Shown: positions 8,528 to 16,242 of the stretch, in pieces
Layout of the letters: every line of letters begins with the position of its first letter
How positions within the stretch are numbered: position 1 is the first letter of the stretch
Position numbers and translations under genes: made by a program
Notes under the pieces: model-generated
What the model was told of the DNA's origin: nothing
Database searches by the model: none
What the model saw: only the letters and a program-made list of their open reading frames with translations
From: Pseudomonadota bacterium
Lineage (GTDB): Bacteria; Pseudomonadota; Gammaproteobacteria; Xanthomonadales; Xanthomonadaceae
NCBI GenBank assembly: GCA_023423675.1
Contig: JAFAFD010000203.1
Coordinates: 1-17,254 of the forward strand
Length of the DNA: 17,254 bases
Direction: 5' to 3'

Positions 8528-10840
8528 TCAGCCGCCTCCCTGCGCCAGGCGGCGCCGTGCCTGCCACTTCAGCAGCACGCGGGCCAGCAGCGCCAGCAGC
8601 AGGCAGCACAGACCCACCAGCAGGCCCAGCCACAGCGGATTCTGCGCAAAATACCAGCGCGCCCAGGTCAGCGGCGGCAGGTGGCCTACGTAATAGGTCT
8701 GGTTACCGGACATGCTGCGCACGGTGTTCTTGTGCAGCAGCACGGCGCTGCCCTGGAAATCGCGCAGCAGAGCCGGTTCGAACCACGCATCGAACAGACG
8801 TCCAAGCTGGCCGGGATCGTCGGCGATGATGGCCACCACGCTTCGCCCCTTCCGCAGCGGCGATTCAAAGCCGAGCATCACCACATCATCAGGATCCGGG
8901 CGCAGCCCCACCTCAGCCACCGAAGGCAGATCGGTGCGCTGCGCGTCGGGCGACAGGAAGCTGGGCAGGTGGGAGGTCAGCCAATCGGACAACGCGAAGC
9001 TTCGTTGCTGCGTGCCCTCGCCAATGGGCATGTCCGCAGCCCATTCCGTGAACAGCGGCTGGGTGCGGCGCGAGCCAAGCACCAGCAGGTCCAGATCCGG
9101 GTTGGCGGCCACGTCGGCGGCGCGCAGGAAGCGGTTGCCCAGTGCCGGGTAGCCGGTGGACGCACCCATCCGGCCCAGCACGGTAAGCGCGTTGCCAACG
9201 TCCTCGGCAGTGAATGCATCAGGCAGCACCACGGCCGATTCGGACAGGTCGGCCATGCGCGTAAACGGGAAGCCGGCATTGCCGAACGCCGCCAGGTTGG
9301 GCATGGCCATGAAGTGGTGGAATCCGCGCAGGTCGATGCTCGAATCGCCATCGATGGCCGCAGACACATCCGGGAAGGTGTTCTTGCATTCGCCGGCCTG
9401 GGGGCGGTCGAAGAAGAAATGGAAGCGCAGCTGGCTGCTGGACGAGAACGGGCCGGTGGGCAGCATCACCTTCTGTGCGATCGGCATCTGCCCGCGCACC
9501 TTCAGCTTGTTCCACAGTTTTTCCGGCATGGTCTGCGCGCGCGGCAGGCCATCCAGCGGCAGCGTGGTGACGAAGGCATCGTTGATGTTGATGTTCAACG
9601 CGGACTTGTCAGCGCCTTCGGGCAGCGTGTAGCGGTAGCGCAGGTCCAGCGGAATGCCCTGCTTGCCCCATACGAACAGATCCGGCGGCAGCTGCAGGCC
9701 GATGCGGATGAGGTCCGGGTGGTAGCCAACCACGTTCAGTTCACTGGTGCGTGCCACCAGCTCGTCGAAACGCACGGGACGATCACTGCGGATCCAGTTG
9801 GGCGCGTCGTAGGGCTTGCGCGCGGCGGCAGGCTTGAAGCTGTCGATGCTGGCACTCGGGCCGGACAGCGGTGCGCCCAGCGCCAACGCCGAGGCGGCCG
9901 TACGCAGTTCGGCCTCATCCCGGCCCAGCACCAGCAGCAGCTTGCCGTTGGGATCGTTGGGGTGGGTGACCACGGCCACGGTGGGACCCGCCACCTGCGG
10001 CATTTCCAGGCCCGGGATGCTCTTGCCGGCCGTCGCCAGCACAACGGCATTGCCCTGCGACGGCAGCGCATCGGGGCTGGCGGTGAAGCGCGCGCCGCGA
10101 TAGCCGGCCAGTGCGCCAAACCACGAGGAGACGATGCCGGCGGCCTGCAGCGTGCCGGCGCTGGGCTGGCCCGCGTACACGAATGGCAGATCAAGGCGGC
10201 GGGTGTCGCGGGCATCAAAGAACGGCACGGGCAGCAGCGACAGATCATTGTTCAGCTGCAGCGGCAACCACCCCAGCTGCAGGTAGCTGCTGCTGTCGAT
10301 GTTGGCCCACAGGCTGGAATGGTCCGGATCCTCGCACTCGCGGGTGTAGTGGCCGATCAGCTGCAGGTTGATGCGGTTGTAATCGATGATCAGCCGCGGA
10401 TCGACGTCGATGTCACGTTCGATCACCTTGCCCGCCTCTTCGGTAGCGACCGGGAGCGTCGCCACGGTGACGTCGTTGACCGTGACCTTCAGGTGCGACA
10501 GATCGGGGAGCAGCGAGGGCGAATAGCTGTACTTCAGGTGCAGTGATGCACGGTCCACGACCTGGTCGCTGCGCACCGAGAACGGCACGCCGGCCGTACC
10601 CTGCACGCCACGCAGGGTGATCTCGTAGTCGATGCCGAGCTGCTTGAGTGTTGCCCGGCTCTGCTGCATGGAAGCAGGCACCGGTGCGTTGGCGGGCACC
10701 GCGGCCACACCCACGCCGGCGGCAGGCGCGTTCGCGTCCTGTGCCTGCACCGCAGCCCACGGCAGGGCCAGCGCGAAGGCCACCACGGTGGCACGCGGGC
10801 GCAGCTGCAGGCGGCCAATGCGGAAAACACGACGGATCAT
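8528..10840 (-). CDS. bcsB: Cellulose synthase regulatory/periplasmic subunit BcsB (770 aa)
   Basis: BcsB caps BcsA on the periplasmic side, completes the translocation site and guides the glucan outward. A signal peptide ends near AAVQA (residue 33), preceded by basic residues. Family segments visible are TLKQLGIDYEITLRGVQG (64-81), the conserved RINLQLIGHYTRECEDP (156-172) and SSLWANID (175-182). The large beta-rich middle corresponds to the alternating carbohydrate-binding and flavodoxin-like modules. A single C-terminal transmembrane helix (about 736-757, WLGLLVGLCCLLLALLARVLL) followed by a basic tail anchors it next to BcsA. The length is normal (E. coli about 779 aa). The ATG overlaps the bcsA stop in an ATGA (10837-10840), with GGAG 7 nt upstream, which favours 1:1 translation with bcsA. 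Confidence 0.96.
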   Translation of the reverse strand: MIRRVFRIGRLQLRPRATVVAFALALPWAAVQAQDANAPAAGVGVAAVPANAPVPASMQQSRATLKQLGIDYEITLRGVQGTAGVPFSVRSDQVVDRASLHLKYSYSPSLLPDLSHLKVTVNDVTVATLPVATEEAGKVIERDIDVDPRLIIDYNRINLQLIGHYTRECEDPDHSSLWANIDSSSYLQLGWLPLQLNNDLSLLPVPFFDARDTRRLDLPFVYAGQPSAGTLQAAGIVSSWFGALAGYRGARFTASPDALPSQGNAVVLATAGKSIPGLEMPQVAGPTVAVVTHPNDPNGKLLLVLGRDEAELRTAASALALGAPLSGPSASIDSFKPAAARKPYDAPNWIRSDRPVRFDELVARTSELNVVGYHPDLIRIGLQLPPDLFVWGKQGIPLDLRYRYTLPEGADKSALNININDAFVTTLPLDGLPRAQTMPEKLWNKLKVRGQMPIAQKVMLPTGPFSSSSQLRFHFFFDRPQAGECKNTFPDVSAAIDGDSSIDLRGFHHFMAMPNLAAFGNAGFPFTRMADLSESAVVLPDAFTAEDVGNALTVLGRMGASTGYPALGNRFLRAADVAANPDLDLLVLGSRRTQPLFTEWAADMPIGEGTQQRSFALSDWLTSHLPSFLSPDAQRTDLPSVAEVGLRPDPDDVVMLGFESPLRKGRSVVAIIADDPGQLGRLFDAWFEPALLRDFQGSAVLLHKNTVRSMSGNQTYYVGHLPPLTWARWYFAQNPLWLGLLVGLCCLLLALLARVLLKWQARRRLAQGGG

Positions 10841-12987
10841 GCGGAATCTCCGGTACGCGGTGGGGCGGCATCGCTGCGACGTCCGCCGGTAGTGATGAAC
10901 CGCCCCAGGCGGTGGAAGCCACGCAGGCTGGCCTTGAACACATCGCCGAACGAGCGCAGCAGCGTGTCACGGTCGTGCCGACCCCACAGCTGCACCCAGA
11001 TATCGGCACGGGCAAAGGTGCAGGTCACCAGCCAGCGCTCCTGCTCCAGGTCCAGCTCGCCGAACTGCAGGCTGATGCCGGATGCATCGCGGTCGTGGCG
11101 GATGATCACCGGCAGCTGCTTGCTGCGGTTGCGGTTGCTCAGTTCGATGTGGGCCACGCTGCCGGGCTGCAGCGGCTCGGGTACGTCCAGCTGCACGGCC
11201 ATGCCGCCGGTGGAGAAGTTCAGGGTGCGGCACCGCAGTGCGCGCCCTCCCTCCAGATGCAGAACCGCCGGCATCGACAGCGGTACGCGATGCGAGCGGC
11301 GGATCTGCCGCTGCTCGCCGGAGGTAGCGATGACCGCACCGAGCATGATGGTGTTGTACAGCGTCCAGCCCAGGTTCAACCAGATGGTGTTGCTCTGCCC
11401 ATCGGTATCGGCCATGACCAGGCGCACGATGCCGACCACGATCCCGATCACGTTCAGCAGCAGAAGCACCAGGTAGGGCCGGGCGATCTGTGCGTCGAAG
11501 TAGCTTTCCTTGACCAGACCGCCCTTGGCGGTGACGTTGAACTTTCCCAGCTTGGGGTTGATGACCGCCATCAGCGTCGGCCGCAGGATGTACCAGGCCA
11601 GCGTGGTCTCGTAGACCTCGTTCCACAGCAGGTGGCGGTGGCGGCCCTGCACGCGCACATTGGTCAGGTTGGCCTGCAGGATGTGCGGCAACGCGTAGGA
11701 CAGGATCATCAGCGCCGAGGCATGGATGACGTGCGCACCGAAGAACAGGTAGGCCAGCGGCGCGGTCAGGAAGATGATGCGCGGCAACCCATAGAAGAAG
11801 TGCAGCATGGCGTTGGTGTAGCAGACGCGCTGCACGAACTTCAGGCCACGGGTGAACAGCGGGTTGTCCACGCGCAGGATCTGCGCCATGCCACGGGCCC
11901 AGCGGATACGCTGGCCGACATGTGCCGAGAGGCTTTCTGTGGCCAGGCCGGCAGCTTGGGGAATGGGAATGTAGGCGCTGCGCCAGCCGGCCTTGTGCAG
12001 GCGGATGGCCGTGTGCGCGTCTTCGGTCACCGTTTCAACCGCCACGCCGCCAATGGCTTCCAGCGGCGCACGGCGCAGCACGGTGCACGAACCACAGAAG
12101 AACGTGGCATCCCACAGGTCGTTGCCGTCCTGCAGAAGGCCATAGAACAGCTCGCCTTCATTGGGCACCTTGCCGAACGTGCCCAGATTGCGCTCGAAGG
12201 GGTCGGCCGAGAAGAAGTAATGCGGGGTCTGCACCACGGCCAGCTTGGCGTCAGTAAGGAAACCGCCCATCGACATCTGCAGGAAAGAGCGGGTCGGGAC
12301 GTGGTCGCAGTCGAACACGGCCACGAACTCGCCATGGCTCTTCTTCAGCGCGGCATTGATGTTGCCGGCCTTGGCATGGTTGTTGTTGGTACGGGTGATG
12401 TAGTGCACGCCGACCTGTTCGCAGAACTCGCGGAACTCATCGCGGCGTCCGTCATCAAGCAGATAGATGTTGAGCTTGTCGGCCGGCCAGTCCAGCACGG
12501 TGGCAGCCAGGATGGTGGTTCGCACCACCGACAGCGGTTCGTTGTAGGTGGGGATCAGCACGTCCACCGTCGGCCACTGTGCCCGGTCCTCCGGCAGTGG
12601 CACCGGTGGCCGGTTGAGCGGCCACGCCACCTGGAAGTAACCCAGCACCAGCACCACGTAGGCGTAGATTTCCGCCGCCACCAGGCCAGCACCCAGCGTC
12701 AGGTCGACCAGCGTGCCGAAACCGAGTGTCTCGGTCAGCCGCCACCACATGTACCGGGTGGACATGACCAGCGACAGGCCCATCAGGATCAGCGGAATGA
12801 GCCGCCCTTCACGGTTGCGCAGCAGCAGCGCGATGCCGAACACCACCGCCGAGAATACCAGCTGGTAGGTCACGTCCATCGGCACGGTGGCGACGAAAGC
12901 CAGCAGGGCGACGGCACCGGCGACCAGAACGGCAAGGCCCAGGCGGACCATGAAAGCGCTGCGCGCGGGAGGCGATGTTTGCGTCAT
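10837..12987 (-). CDS. bcsA: Cellulose synthase catalytic subunit BcsA, UDP-forming, with PilZ domain (716 aa)
   Basis: An inner-membrane GT2 processive synthase that polymerises UDP-glucose into beta-1,4-glucan and extrudes it. Hydrophobic helices lie at about 15-55, 62-80 and 95-123. The catalytic domain carries TYNE (147-150), DDG (178-180), DCDH (226-229, the DxD metal site), FFCGS (296-300), TED (321-323, the base) and QRIRW (359-363, the glucan-binding QxxRW). Further helices follow, with the gating-loop motif FNVTAKG (483-489). The C-terminal PilZ domain binds cyclic di-GMP through RRSHR (563-567) and NFSTGG (590-595; Asn is an accepted variant of the first position). All key residues are intact. 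It is shorter than E. coli BcsA because it lacks an extended N-terminus. The ATG at 12987 has only a poor ribosome-binding site (GAAG 4 nt upstream) and is preceded by a foldable leader. Confidence 0.97.
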   Translation of the reverse strand: MTQTSPPARSAFMVRLGLAVLVAGAVALLAFVATVPMDVTYQLVFSAVVFGIALLLRNREGRLIPLILMGLSLVMSTRYMWWRLTETLGFGTLVDLTLGAGLVAAEIYAYVVLVLGYFQVAWPLNRPPVPLPEDRAQWPTVDVLIPTYNEPLSVVRTTILAATVLDWPADKLNIYLLDDGRRDEFREFCEQVGVHYITRTNNNHAKAGNINAALKKSHGEFVAVFDCDHVPTRSFLQMSMGGFLTDAKLAVVQTPHYFFSADPFERNLGTFGKVPNEGELFYGLLQDGNDLWDATFFCGSCTVLRRAPLEAIGGVAVETVTEDAHTAIRLHKAGWRSAYIPIPQAAGLATESLSAHVGQRIRWARGMAQILRVDNPLFTRGLKFVQRVCYTNAMLHFFYGLPRIIFLTAPLAYLFFGAHVIHASALMILSYALPHILQANLTNVRVQGRHRHLLWNEVYETTLAWYILRPTLMAVINPKLGKFNVTAKGGLVKESYFDAQIARPYLVLLLLNVIGIVVGIVRLVMADTDGQSNTIWLNLGWTLYNTIMLGAVIATSGEQRQIRRSHRVPLSMPAVLHLEGGRALRCRTLNFSTGGMAVQLDVPEPLQPGSVAHIELSNRNRSKQLPVIIRHDRDASGISLQFGELDLEQERWLVTCTFARADIWVQLWGRHDRDTLLRSFGDVFKASLRGFHRLGRFITTGGRRSDAAPPRTGDSA

Positions 12988-13000
12988 GCGGCTTCATCCC

Positions 13001-13041
13001 GGCCGCGACAATGCGGCCTCTATCGTGGCGGAATCGCGGCC
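13001..13041 (-). promoter_or_regulatory. Two mutually exclusive hairpins just upstream of bcsA
   Basis: GGCCGC (13001-13006) can pair with GCGGCC (13013-13018) or, extended to GGCCGCGA (13001-13008), with TCGCGGCC (13034-13041). Only one can form at a time because both use the same arm, which lies 13 nt from the bcsA ATG and next to its weak ribosome-binding site. A role in setting BcsA translation is an inference; in so GC-rich a genome chance pairing is possible. Confidence 0.3.
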
Positions 13042-13086
13042 GCCTCCTTCCCCGATGCCGGAAGGTGCACCGCAGGTGGCGTTGAC

Positions 13087-13413
13087 TCAGCGCCGGCGCA
13101 AGCGCGCCAACGGACTCTGCCCGGCATCCTGCAACGGTGCCTGGGCCAAGCGCTGGAAAAGTTGCTGCAGCGGGGTTCCAGCGGCCGCAACGGAAACGAC
13201 CGACGGCGGCAGGGGCCCCGGTTCGGCTGCAGTCGACGGCCCAACGGCCTCGACGGCGGCCGGCATCGGCACCGCTGGCGAGGTCTCCTGCGGCGCGTCG
13301 GCAACAGTGGCCGGCTCATCGGAGAAATCGTGGTATTGGGGTGCTCCGGCACGGGTGCCCAAGCGTTTGAACAGGCCGGCCACATCATCGTGACTGGCAG
13401 AATCAACAGACAT
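13087..13413 (-). CDS. Small disordered cellulose protein, BcsP/BcsR-like (108 aa)
   Basis: A short protein between bcsD and bcsA. Residues 8-32 (HDDVAGLFKRLG, then QYHDFSDE) resemble the N-terminal segment of BcsR/BcsP proteins, which have a helix followed by a Tyr-Asp/His-Asp-hydrophobic motif. Residues 33-78 are rich in Ala, Pro, Val and Glu and are probably disordered. The C-terminus (79-108) is a predicted amphipathic helix, GTPLQQLFQRLAQAPLQ, followed by a basic tail, PLARLRRR. Proline-rich partners of BcsD in other species (BcsH, BcsO and BcsP) have a broadly similar plan, and the adjacent bcsD supports a partner role. The family name is moderately sure; the exact function is not visible. 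The ATG has GAGGG about 7 nt upstream, and the gene starts 33 nt after bcsD. Confidence 0.68.
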   Translation of the reverse strand: MSVDSASHDDVAGLFKRLGTRAGAPQYHDFSDEPATVADAPQETSPAVPMPAAVEAVGPSTAAEPGPLPPSVVSVAAAGTPLQQLFQRLAQAPLQDAGQSPLARLRRR

Positions 13414-13446
13414 TCAAAAGCCCTCGATAGACGGTGAACAGAACGC

Positions 13447-13905
13447 TCAGCTGACCCGGCGCAGGACGTAGCGTGACACATCTGCCGAACTCCCCGGCCC
13501 CGGCTCCAGGTCCAGCGCGGGCAACATCCCTGCCTTGCGGAACCAGACCCGGTAGACCCCTTCCAGGAAGGAGGTATTCCACCCTGCATGGTGGGCCAAC
13601 AGCGCGGTCAGCGGTGCCGCCAGATGCTCGATGACCACCTCGGTACCGCCATCCCTCAGCGTCACCGTGCCCCAGCTGATGCTGGCCCAGACCGCATTGG
13701 CGGCCGCTTCCAGCGCCTCCAGCGTATCTGCGGCAGGCAGCGTATGCGCGCGCGCGAAGCGCTCACCCATGCGTGCCATCAGCCGGGCGACATCCGCGTC
13801 CGGCAAGGCCCCGGCGAACTCGTCCGCCATGGCCAGAATGAAACCCCGCCACTGCGGCGAGCACGCCTGCACGCGGTATTGGTCCAGCAACTCAGATGCG
13901 CTCAT
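13447..13905 (-). CDS. bcsD: Cellulose synthase subunit BcsD (152 aa)
   Basis: BcsD forms a periplasmic or, by more recent work, cytosolic ring or scaffold that aligns synthase complexes and promotes crystalline cellulose in Komagataeibacter. The protein is soluble and has no signal peptide. It starts MSASELLDQYRVQACSPQWR, has a helical middle (ARLMARMGERFARAH and LEALEAAANAVWASISWG), then a beta segment and HHAGWNTSFLEGVYRVWF. Length, fold pattern and operon position fit the BcsD family (about 156 aa). An open frame starts at a TTG at 13917, but the ATG at 13905 has GGGGA at 5-nt spacing and is chosen. It is the first gene of the operon. Confidence 0.84.
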   Translation of the reverse strand: MSASELLDQYRVQACSPQWRGFILAMADEFAGALPDADVARLMARMGERFARAHTLPAADTLEALEAAANAVWASISWGTVTLRDGGTEVVIEHLAAPLTALLAHHAGWNTSFLEGVYRVWFRKAGMLPALDLEPGPGSSADVSRYVLRRVS

Positions 13906-14125
13906 GTAGGTCCCCAACGGCCCGGCGCAGAACGGGCAAAATCGTTCACTCGTCCCGCAACCGACAAAAAGTGTGAACTACGCCCCGGTTTATTGTGGCA
14001 CATGCCGAACCCGGATGGTGGCCCCGCTGGGCTCAACCCTATGGATTTGTTGATTTTTTTTATGAACGCCGTTTTCTGACAGGTCATTGCCGCGCTCAGC
14101 GGGTCTTCAACGGGGGGACAGGCGA
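13906..14125. other. 220-nt spacer between pncB and the cellulose operon
   Basis: This is the longest non-coding gap in the window and the likely site of the bcs operon promoter. It is less GC-rich than its surroundings, with a run of eight T on the plus strand (14054-14061), which is eight A on the coding strand of bcs. I see no convincing sigma-70 pair: the best reading has TTCATA and CATAGG 17 nt apart around that A tract, which is weak. A short stem, CCGC (14090-14093) with GCGG (14099-14102), lies after pncB but has no U tract. No gene is visible. Confidence 0.5.
13944..13978 (-). promoter_or_regulatory. Inverted repeat upstream of bcsD, possible operator
   Basis: GTTCAC (13944-13949) and GTGAAC (13973-13978) form perfect 6-nt inverted arms with centres 29 nt apart. 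They lie 39-73 nt before the bcsD start codon. The spacing could suit a dimeric regulator contacting one face of the helix, but the arms are short and no known site family is clearly matched. Confidence 0.3.
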
Positions 14126-15307
14126 TCAGCCTTCCGGCGGCAGTTCGAAGACCTGGCGCAGGTAGCTGAGGTAGCCCGGGTCGTCGCACATGCTCTTGCC
14201 CGGCGAATCGCTCAGCTTGGCCACCGGCTGGCCGTTGCAGCGGACCATCTTGATGACAATGTTGAGCGGGGTCGGGCCTAGATCGTTGGTCAGGTGCGTA
14301 CCGACGCCGAAGGCCACCTGGCAGCGCCCACGGAAGTAGTCGTACAGGCGCATGACCTTGGTGATGTCCAGGCCGTCGCTGAAGACCAGCACCTTGCTGC
14401 GCGGATCGACGCGGCGCTGCTGGAAGTGGGCGAGCATGCGATCGCCCCAGTCGAACGGATCGCCCGAATCATGGCGCACGCCGTCGAACAGCTTGCAGAA
14501 GTACATGTCGAAATCGCGCAGGAACGCATCCAGGCCGACCACGTCGGACAGGGCGATGCCGAGGTCGCCGCGGTACTCGCGTGCCCACGACTCCAGCGCC
14601 GCCACCTGCGAATCACGCAGGCGCGGGCCGAGGGCCTGGAATGCCTGCAGGTACTCGTGGGCCATGGTGCCGTGCGGGGTCATGCCGTACAGACGGGCGA
14701 AGTGCACATTGCTGGTGCCGACCAGCTGCGGACCGAGTGCATCGCGCAGCAGCGGCAGCAGGCGCGCATGCCAATCGCGTGAGTAGCGGCGGCGGCTGCC
14801 GTAATCGGCGATGCGGCACTGTTCGAACCCGGGGGTATCGCGCAGCAGCGCGGCCTTGGCCTGCAGGCGGCGCTCGCCCTCGGCAAAATCAGCGGTGGTG
14901 GTGTTGCGGAACCAGACTTCGTTGATGATCGCCAGCAGCGGCACTTCGAACAGGATGGTGTGCAGCCAGGGGCCGGTGATGTCCAGGTCGATCTCGCCCG
15001 GCACCGTCGTCGACGGCTTCAGCTGGATGTATTTGCGATCGAGGTGGAACAGGCCGAGGAAATCGGCGAAGTCGGGCTTCACGAAGCGCAGGCCACGCAT
15101 GTAGTCCAGCTCTTCATTGCTGAAGCGCAGGCTGCACAGGTGGTCGATCTCTTCGTTGATCTGGTCGATGTAGCTCGCCAGGTCGATACCGGGGGTGCGG
15201 CACTTGAACCGGTACTGGACCAGGGCGCCGGGGTGCTGGTGCAGCACCGCCTGCATCATGGTGAATTTGTACAGGTCGGTGTCGAGAAGGGACTGGATGA
15301 TGGCCAT
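14126..15307 (-). CDS. pncB: Nicotinate phosphoribosyltransferase (393 aa)
   Basis: This enzyme converts nicotinate, PRPP and ATP to nicotinate mononucleotide in the Preiss-Handler salvage route to NAD. The N-terminal [15 protein letters not shown] (7-21) is diagnostic. [22 protein letters not shown] (198-219) contains His217, the position of the phosphorylated histidine in the Salmonella and E. coli enzymes. PRPP and phosphate contacts are expected in [10 protein letters not shown] (279-288), VFSDGLD (308-314) and GVGTHLTND (334-342). The length is normal (E. coli 400 aa). The frame is open upstream to 15547, inside the glycosyltransferase gene, but the family begins at [11 protein letters not shown], so the ATG at 15307 is used. 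No ribosome-binding site precedes it, while a -10-like hexamer lies 6 nt upstream. Confidence 0.97.
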   Translation of the reverse strand: MAIIQSLLDTDLYKFTMMQAVLHQHPGALVQYRFKCRTPGIDLASYIDQINEEIDHLCSLRFSNEELDYMRGLRFVKPDFADFLGLFHLDRKYIQLKPSTTVPGEIDLDITGPWLHTILFEVPLLAIINEVWFRNTTTADFAEGERRLQAKAALLRDTPGFEQCRIADYGSRRRYSRDWHARLLPLLRDALGPQLVGTSNVHFARLYGMTPHGTMAHEYLQAFQALGPRLRDSQVAALESWAREYRGDLGIALSDVVGLDAFLRDFDMYFCKLFDGVRHDSGDPFDWGDRMLAHFQQRRVDPRSKVLVFSDGLDITKVMRLYDYFRGRCQVAFGVGTHLTNDLGPTPLNIVIKMVRCNGQPVAKLSDSPGKSMCDDPGYLSYLRQVFELPPEG

Positions 15308-15313
15308 GGGGCA

Positions 15314-15319
15314 ATTATG
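15314..15319 (-). promoter_or_regulatory. Candidate -10 element of pncB, implying a leaderless mRNA
   Basis: On the minus strand this reads CATAAT, five of six matches to TATAAT, followed by TGCCCC and then the ATG. Transcription starting about 7 nt downstream of the -10 would begin at the start codon itself. The 17-nt-spaced -35 position reads AACGCG, a poor match, and overlaps the palindrome at 15333-15344. Confidence 0.5.
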
Positions 15320-15332
15320 CGCCCGTTCGGGT

Positions 15333-15344
15333 GAAACGCGTTTC
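15333..15344. promoter_or_regulatory. Perfect 12-bp palindrome at the pncB -35 region, possible operator
   Basis: GAAACGCGTTTC is fully self-complementary and overlaps the place where the -35 box of pncB would lie. NAD salvage genes are often controlled by NAD-related repressors (NrtR, NiaR, NadQ families), but I cannot match this sequence to any of their known sites. Confidence 0.4.
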
Positions 15345-15359
15345 CCGGCCGGGCTGCGG

Positions 15360-15382
15360 GTAGATCCACGCCATGCGTGGAT
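15360..15382 (+). repeat. SMAG GTAG hairpin between the glycosyltransferase and pncB
   Basis: GTAG (15360-15363), stem ATCCACGC (15364-15371) with GCGTGGAT (15375-15382), loop CAT. It lies 20 nt past the glycosyltransferase stop, within the 95-nt gap, and could define the transcript end of that pair. The stem sequence differs from the other SMAG units in the window. Confidence 0.85.
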
Positions 15383-15402
15383 GCCCCCGCCCCACCCCGC
15401 CG

Positions 15403-16242
15403 TCAGAGCGCCTTGCGCAGCAGCCGCGGCACCAGCATCAGCGCATGGGCCCAGATTGCGCCCCACACCAGCACGCGCACCGGCGCCGAACGCTGCTTCG
15501 CCTCGAACTTGCTGAAGTAGCGCCACAGGCCGCGGTGCTTGTGCCATTCGACGAAGAACGGCCGCGAGCGGCTGGACACCCCGCGCACGTGCGTTACCTG
15601 CAGATCATTGGCGATGGCCACCACGCCGCCGGCCTCGCGCACGCGGCGGCACAGGTCCAGATCTTCGGCGTGCAGGCGATAGCCGGCATCCCAGCCACCG
15701 ATGCGGTCGAACAGCGGCCGCGGCATCAGCAGCAACGCACCGGACAGCGCCGGCACCTGCTGCATCGCCTGCGCCGGGTCGCGCGGAATGGCCAGCCGCC
15801 CACCACGTCCCGGCGAACGCAGCATGGCCAGGAAATCGGGATCGCGGCGGCGTACGGCGTCGTCGGCAAAGCCGTGCTCGTCCACCTGCTCCACGCCCAG
15901 CAGGCAGTCCCCCAGATCCAGCGCGCGCAGGCGCAGCGCCGCCAGGGTGTCCTCCTCCACCAGCAGGTCGGGATTGATGAAGGCCAGCCAGGGGCTGCCT
16001 GAATCGGCCACGCCCTGGTTGTTGGCGGCGGCAAAGCCGGGATTGTCCGGGTTGCCGATGAAGCGCACCCGCGGGTCATGACTGGCGTGGCGCTGCACGA
16101 TTTCCAGCGTGTCATCCTGCGAACCGTTGTCCACCACGCGGATCTCGGCCACGTCCTGCGCCTGGCGCAGGCGCGACAGGCAGGCATCGATGGTGCTGCC
16201 GCTCTGGTAGGTGACAACGATGGCGGCGATGGCAGGGTTCAA
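15403..16242 (-). CDS. Family 2 glycosyltransferase, rhamnosyltransferase-like (279 aa)
   Basis: A predicted inverting nucleotide-sugar transferase. GT-A motifs visible are VVTYQSG (9-15), VVDNGSQDD (36-44), NPGFAAANN (67-75), INPD (89-92, the DxD equivalent), SGALLLMPR (167-175) and [10 protein letters not shown] (191-200, with the base Asp in ED). Near the C-terminus [12 protein letters not shown] (232-243) resembles the tail of WbbL-like transferases, followed by a hydrophobic segment (about 255-272) that may sit on the membrane. The start is a TTG overlapping the upstream gene's stop in TTGA (16239-16242), with GGAG 9 nt before it; no ATG is near the beginning of the homology. Sugar and acceptor cannot be told. 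Confidence 0.82.
   Translation of the reverse strand: MNPAIAAIVVTYQSGSTIDACLSRLRQAQDVAEIRVVDNGSQDDTLEIVQRHASHDPRVRFIGNPDNPGFAAANNQGVADSGSPWLAFINPDLLVEEDTLAALRLRALDLGDCLLGVEQVDEHGFADDAVRRRDPDFLAMLRSPGRGGRLAIPRDPAQAMQQVPALSGALLLMPRPLFDRIGGWDAGYRLHAEDLDLCRRVREAGGVVAIANDLQVTHVRGVSSRSRPFFVEWHKHRGLWRYFSKFEAKQRSAPVRVLVWGAIWAHALMLVPRLLRKAL

Noticed and set aside
2623..10546. Further long plus-strand open frames opposite bcsC, bcsZ and bcsB (801, 611 and 697 codons).
   Set aside because: They have the same shadow composition, no family motifs and cover complete, recognisable cellulose genes on the other strand.
10648..13437. A 929-codon open frame on the plus strand opposite bcsA and bcsP.
   Set aside because: Long antisense frames arise in GC-rich DNA. 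The translation is rich in Gln, His, Arg and Gly with no recognisable domain, whereas the minus strand encodes intact BcsA and BcsP-like proteins.
13996..14010. TGGCAC in the pncB-bcsD gap as a sigma-54 promoter.
   Set aside because: The required GC at the -12 position is absent (AC instead), and it would point away from the cellulose operon.
14051..14062. Eight-T run as an intrinsic terminator on the plus strand.
   Set aside because: No strong GC hairpin precedes it and no plus-strand gene ends there.
15308..15547. 80-residue N-terminal extension of pncB.
   Set aside because: It crosses a SMAG hairpin and the glycosyltransferase gene; the conserved family start is at 15307.
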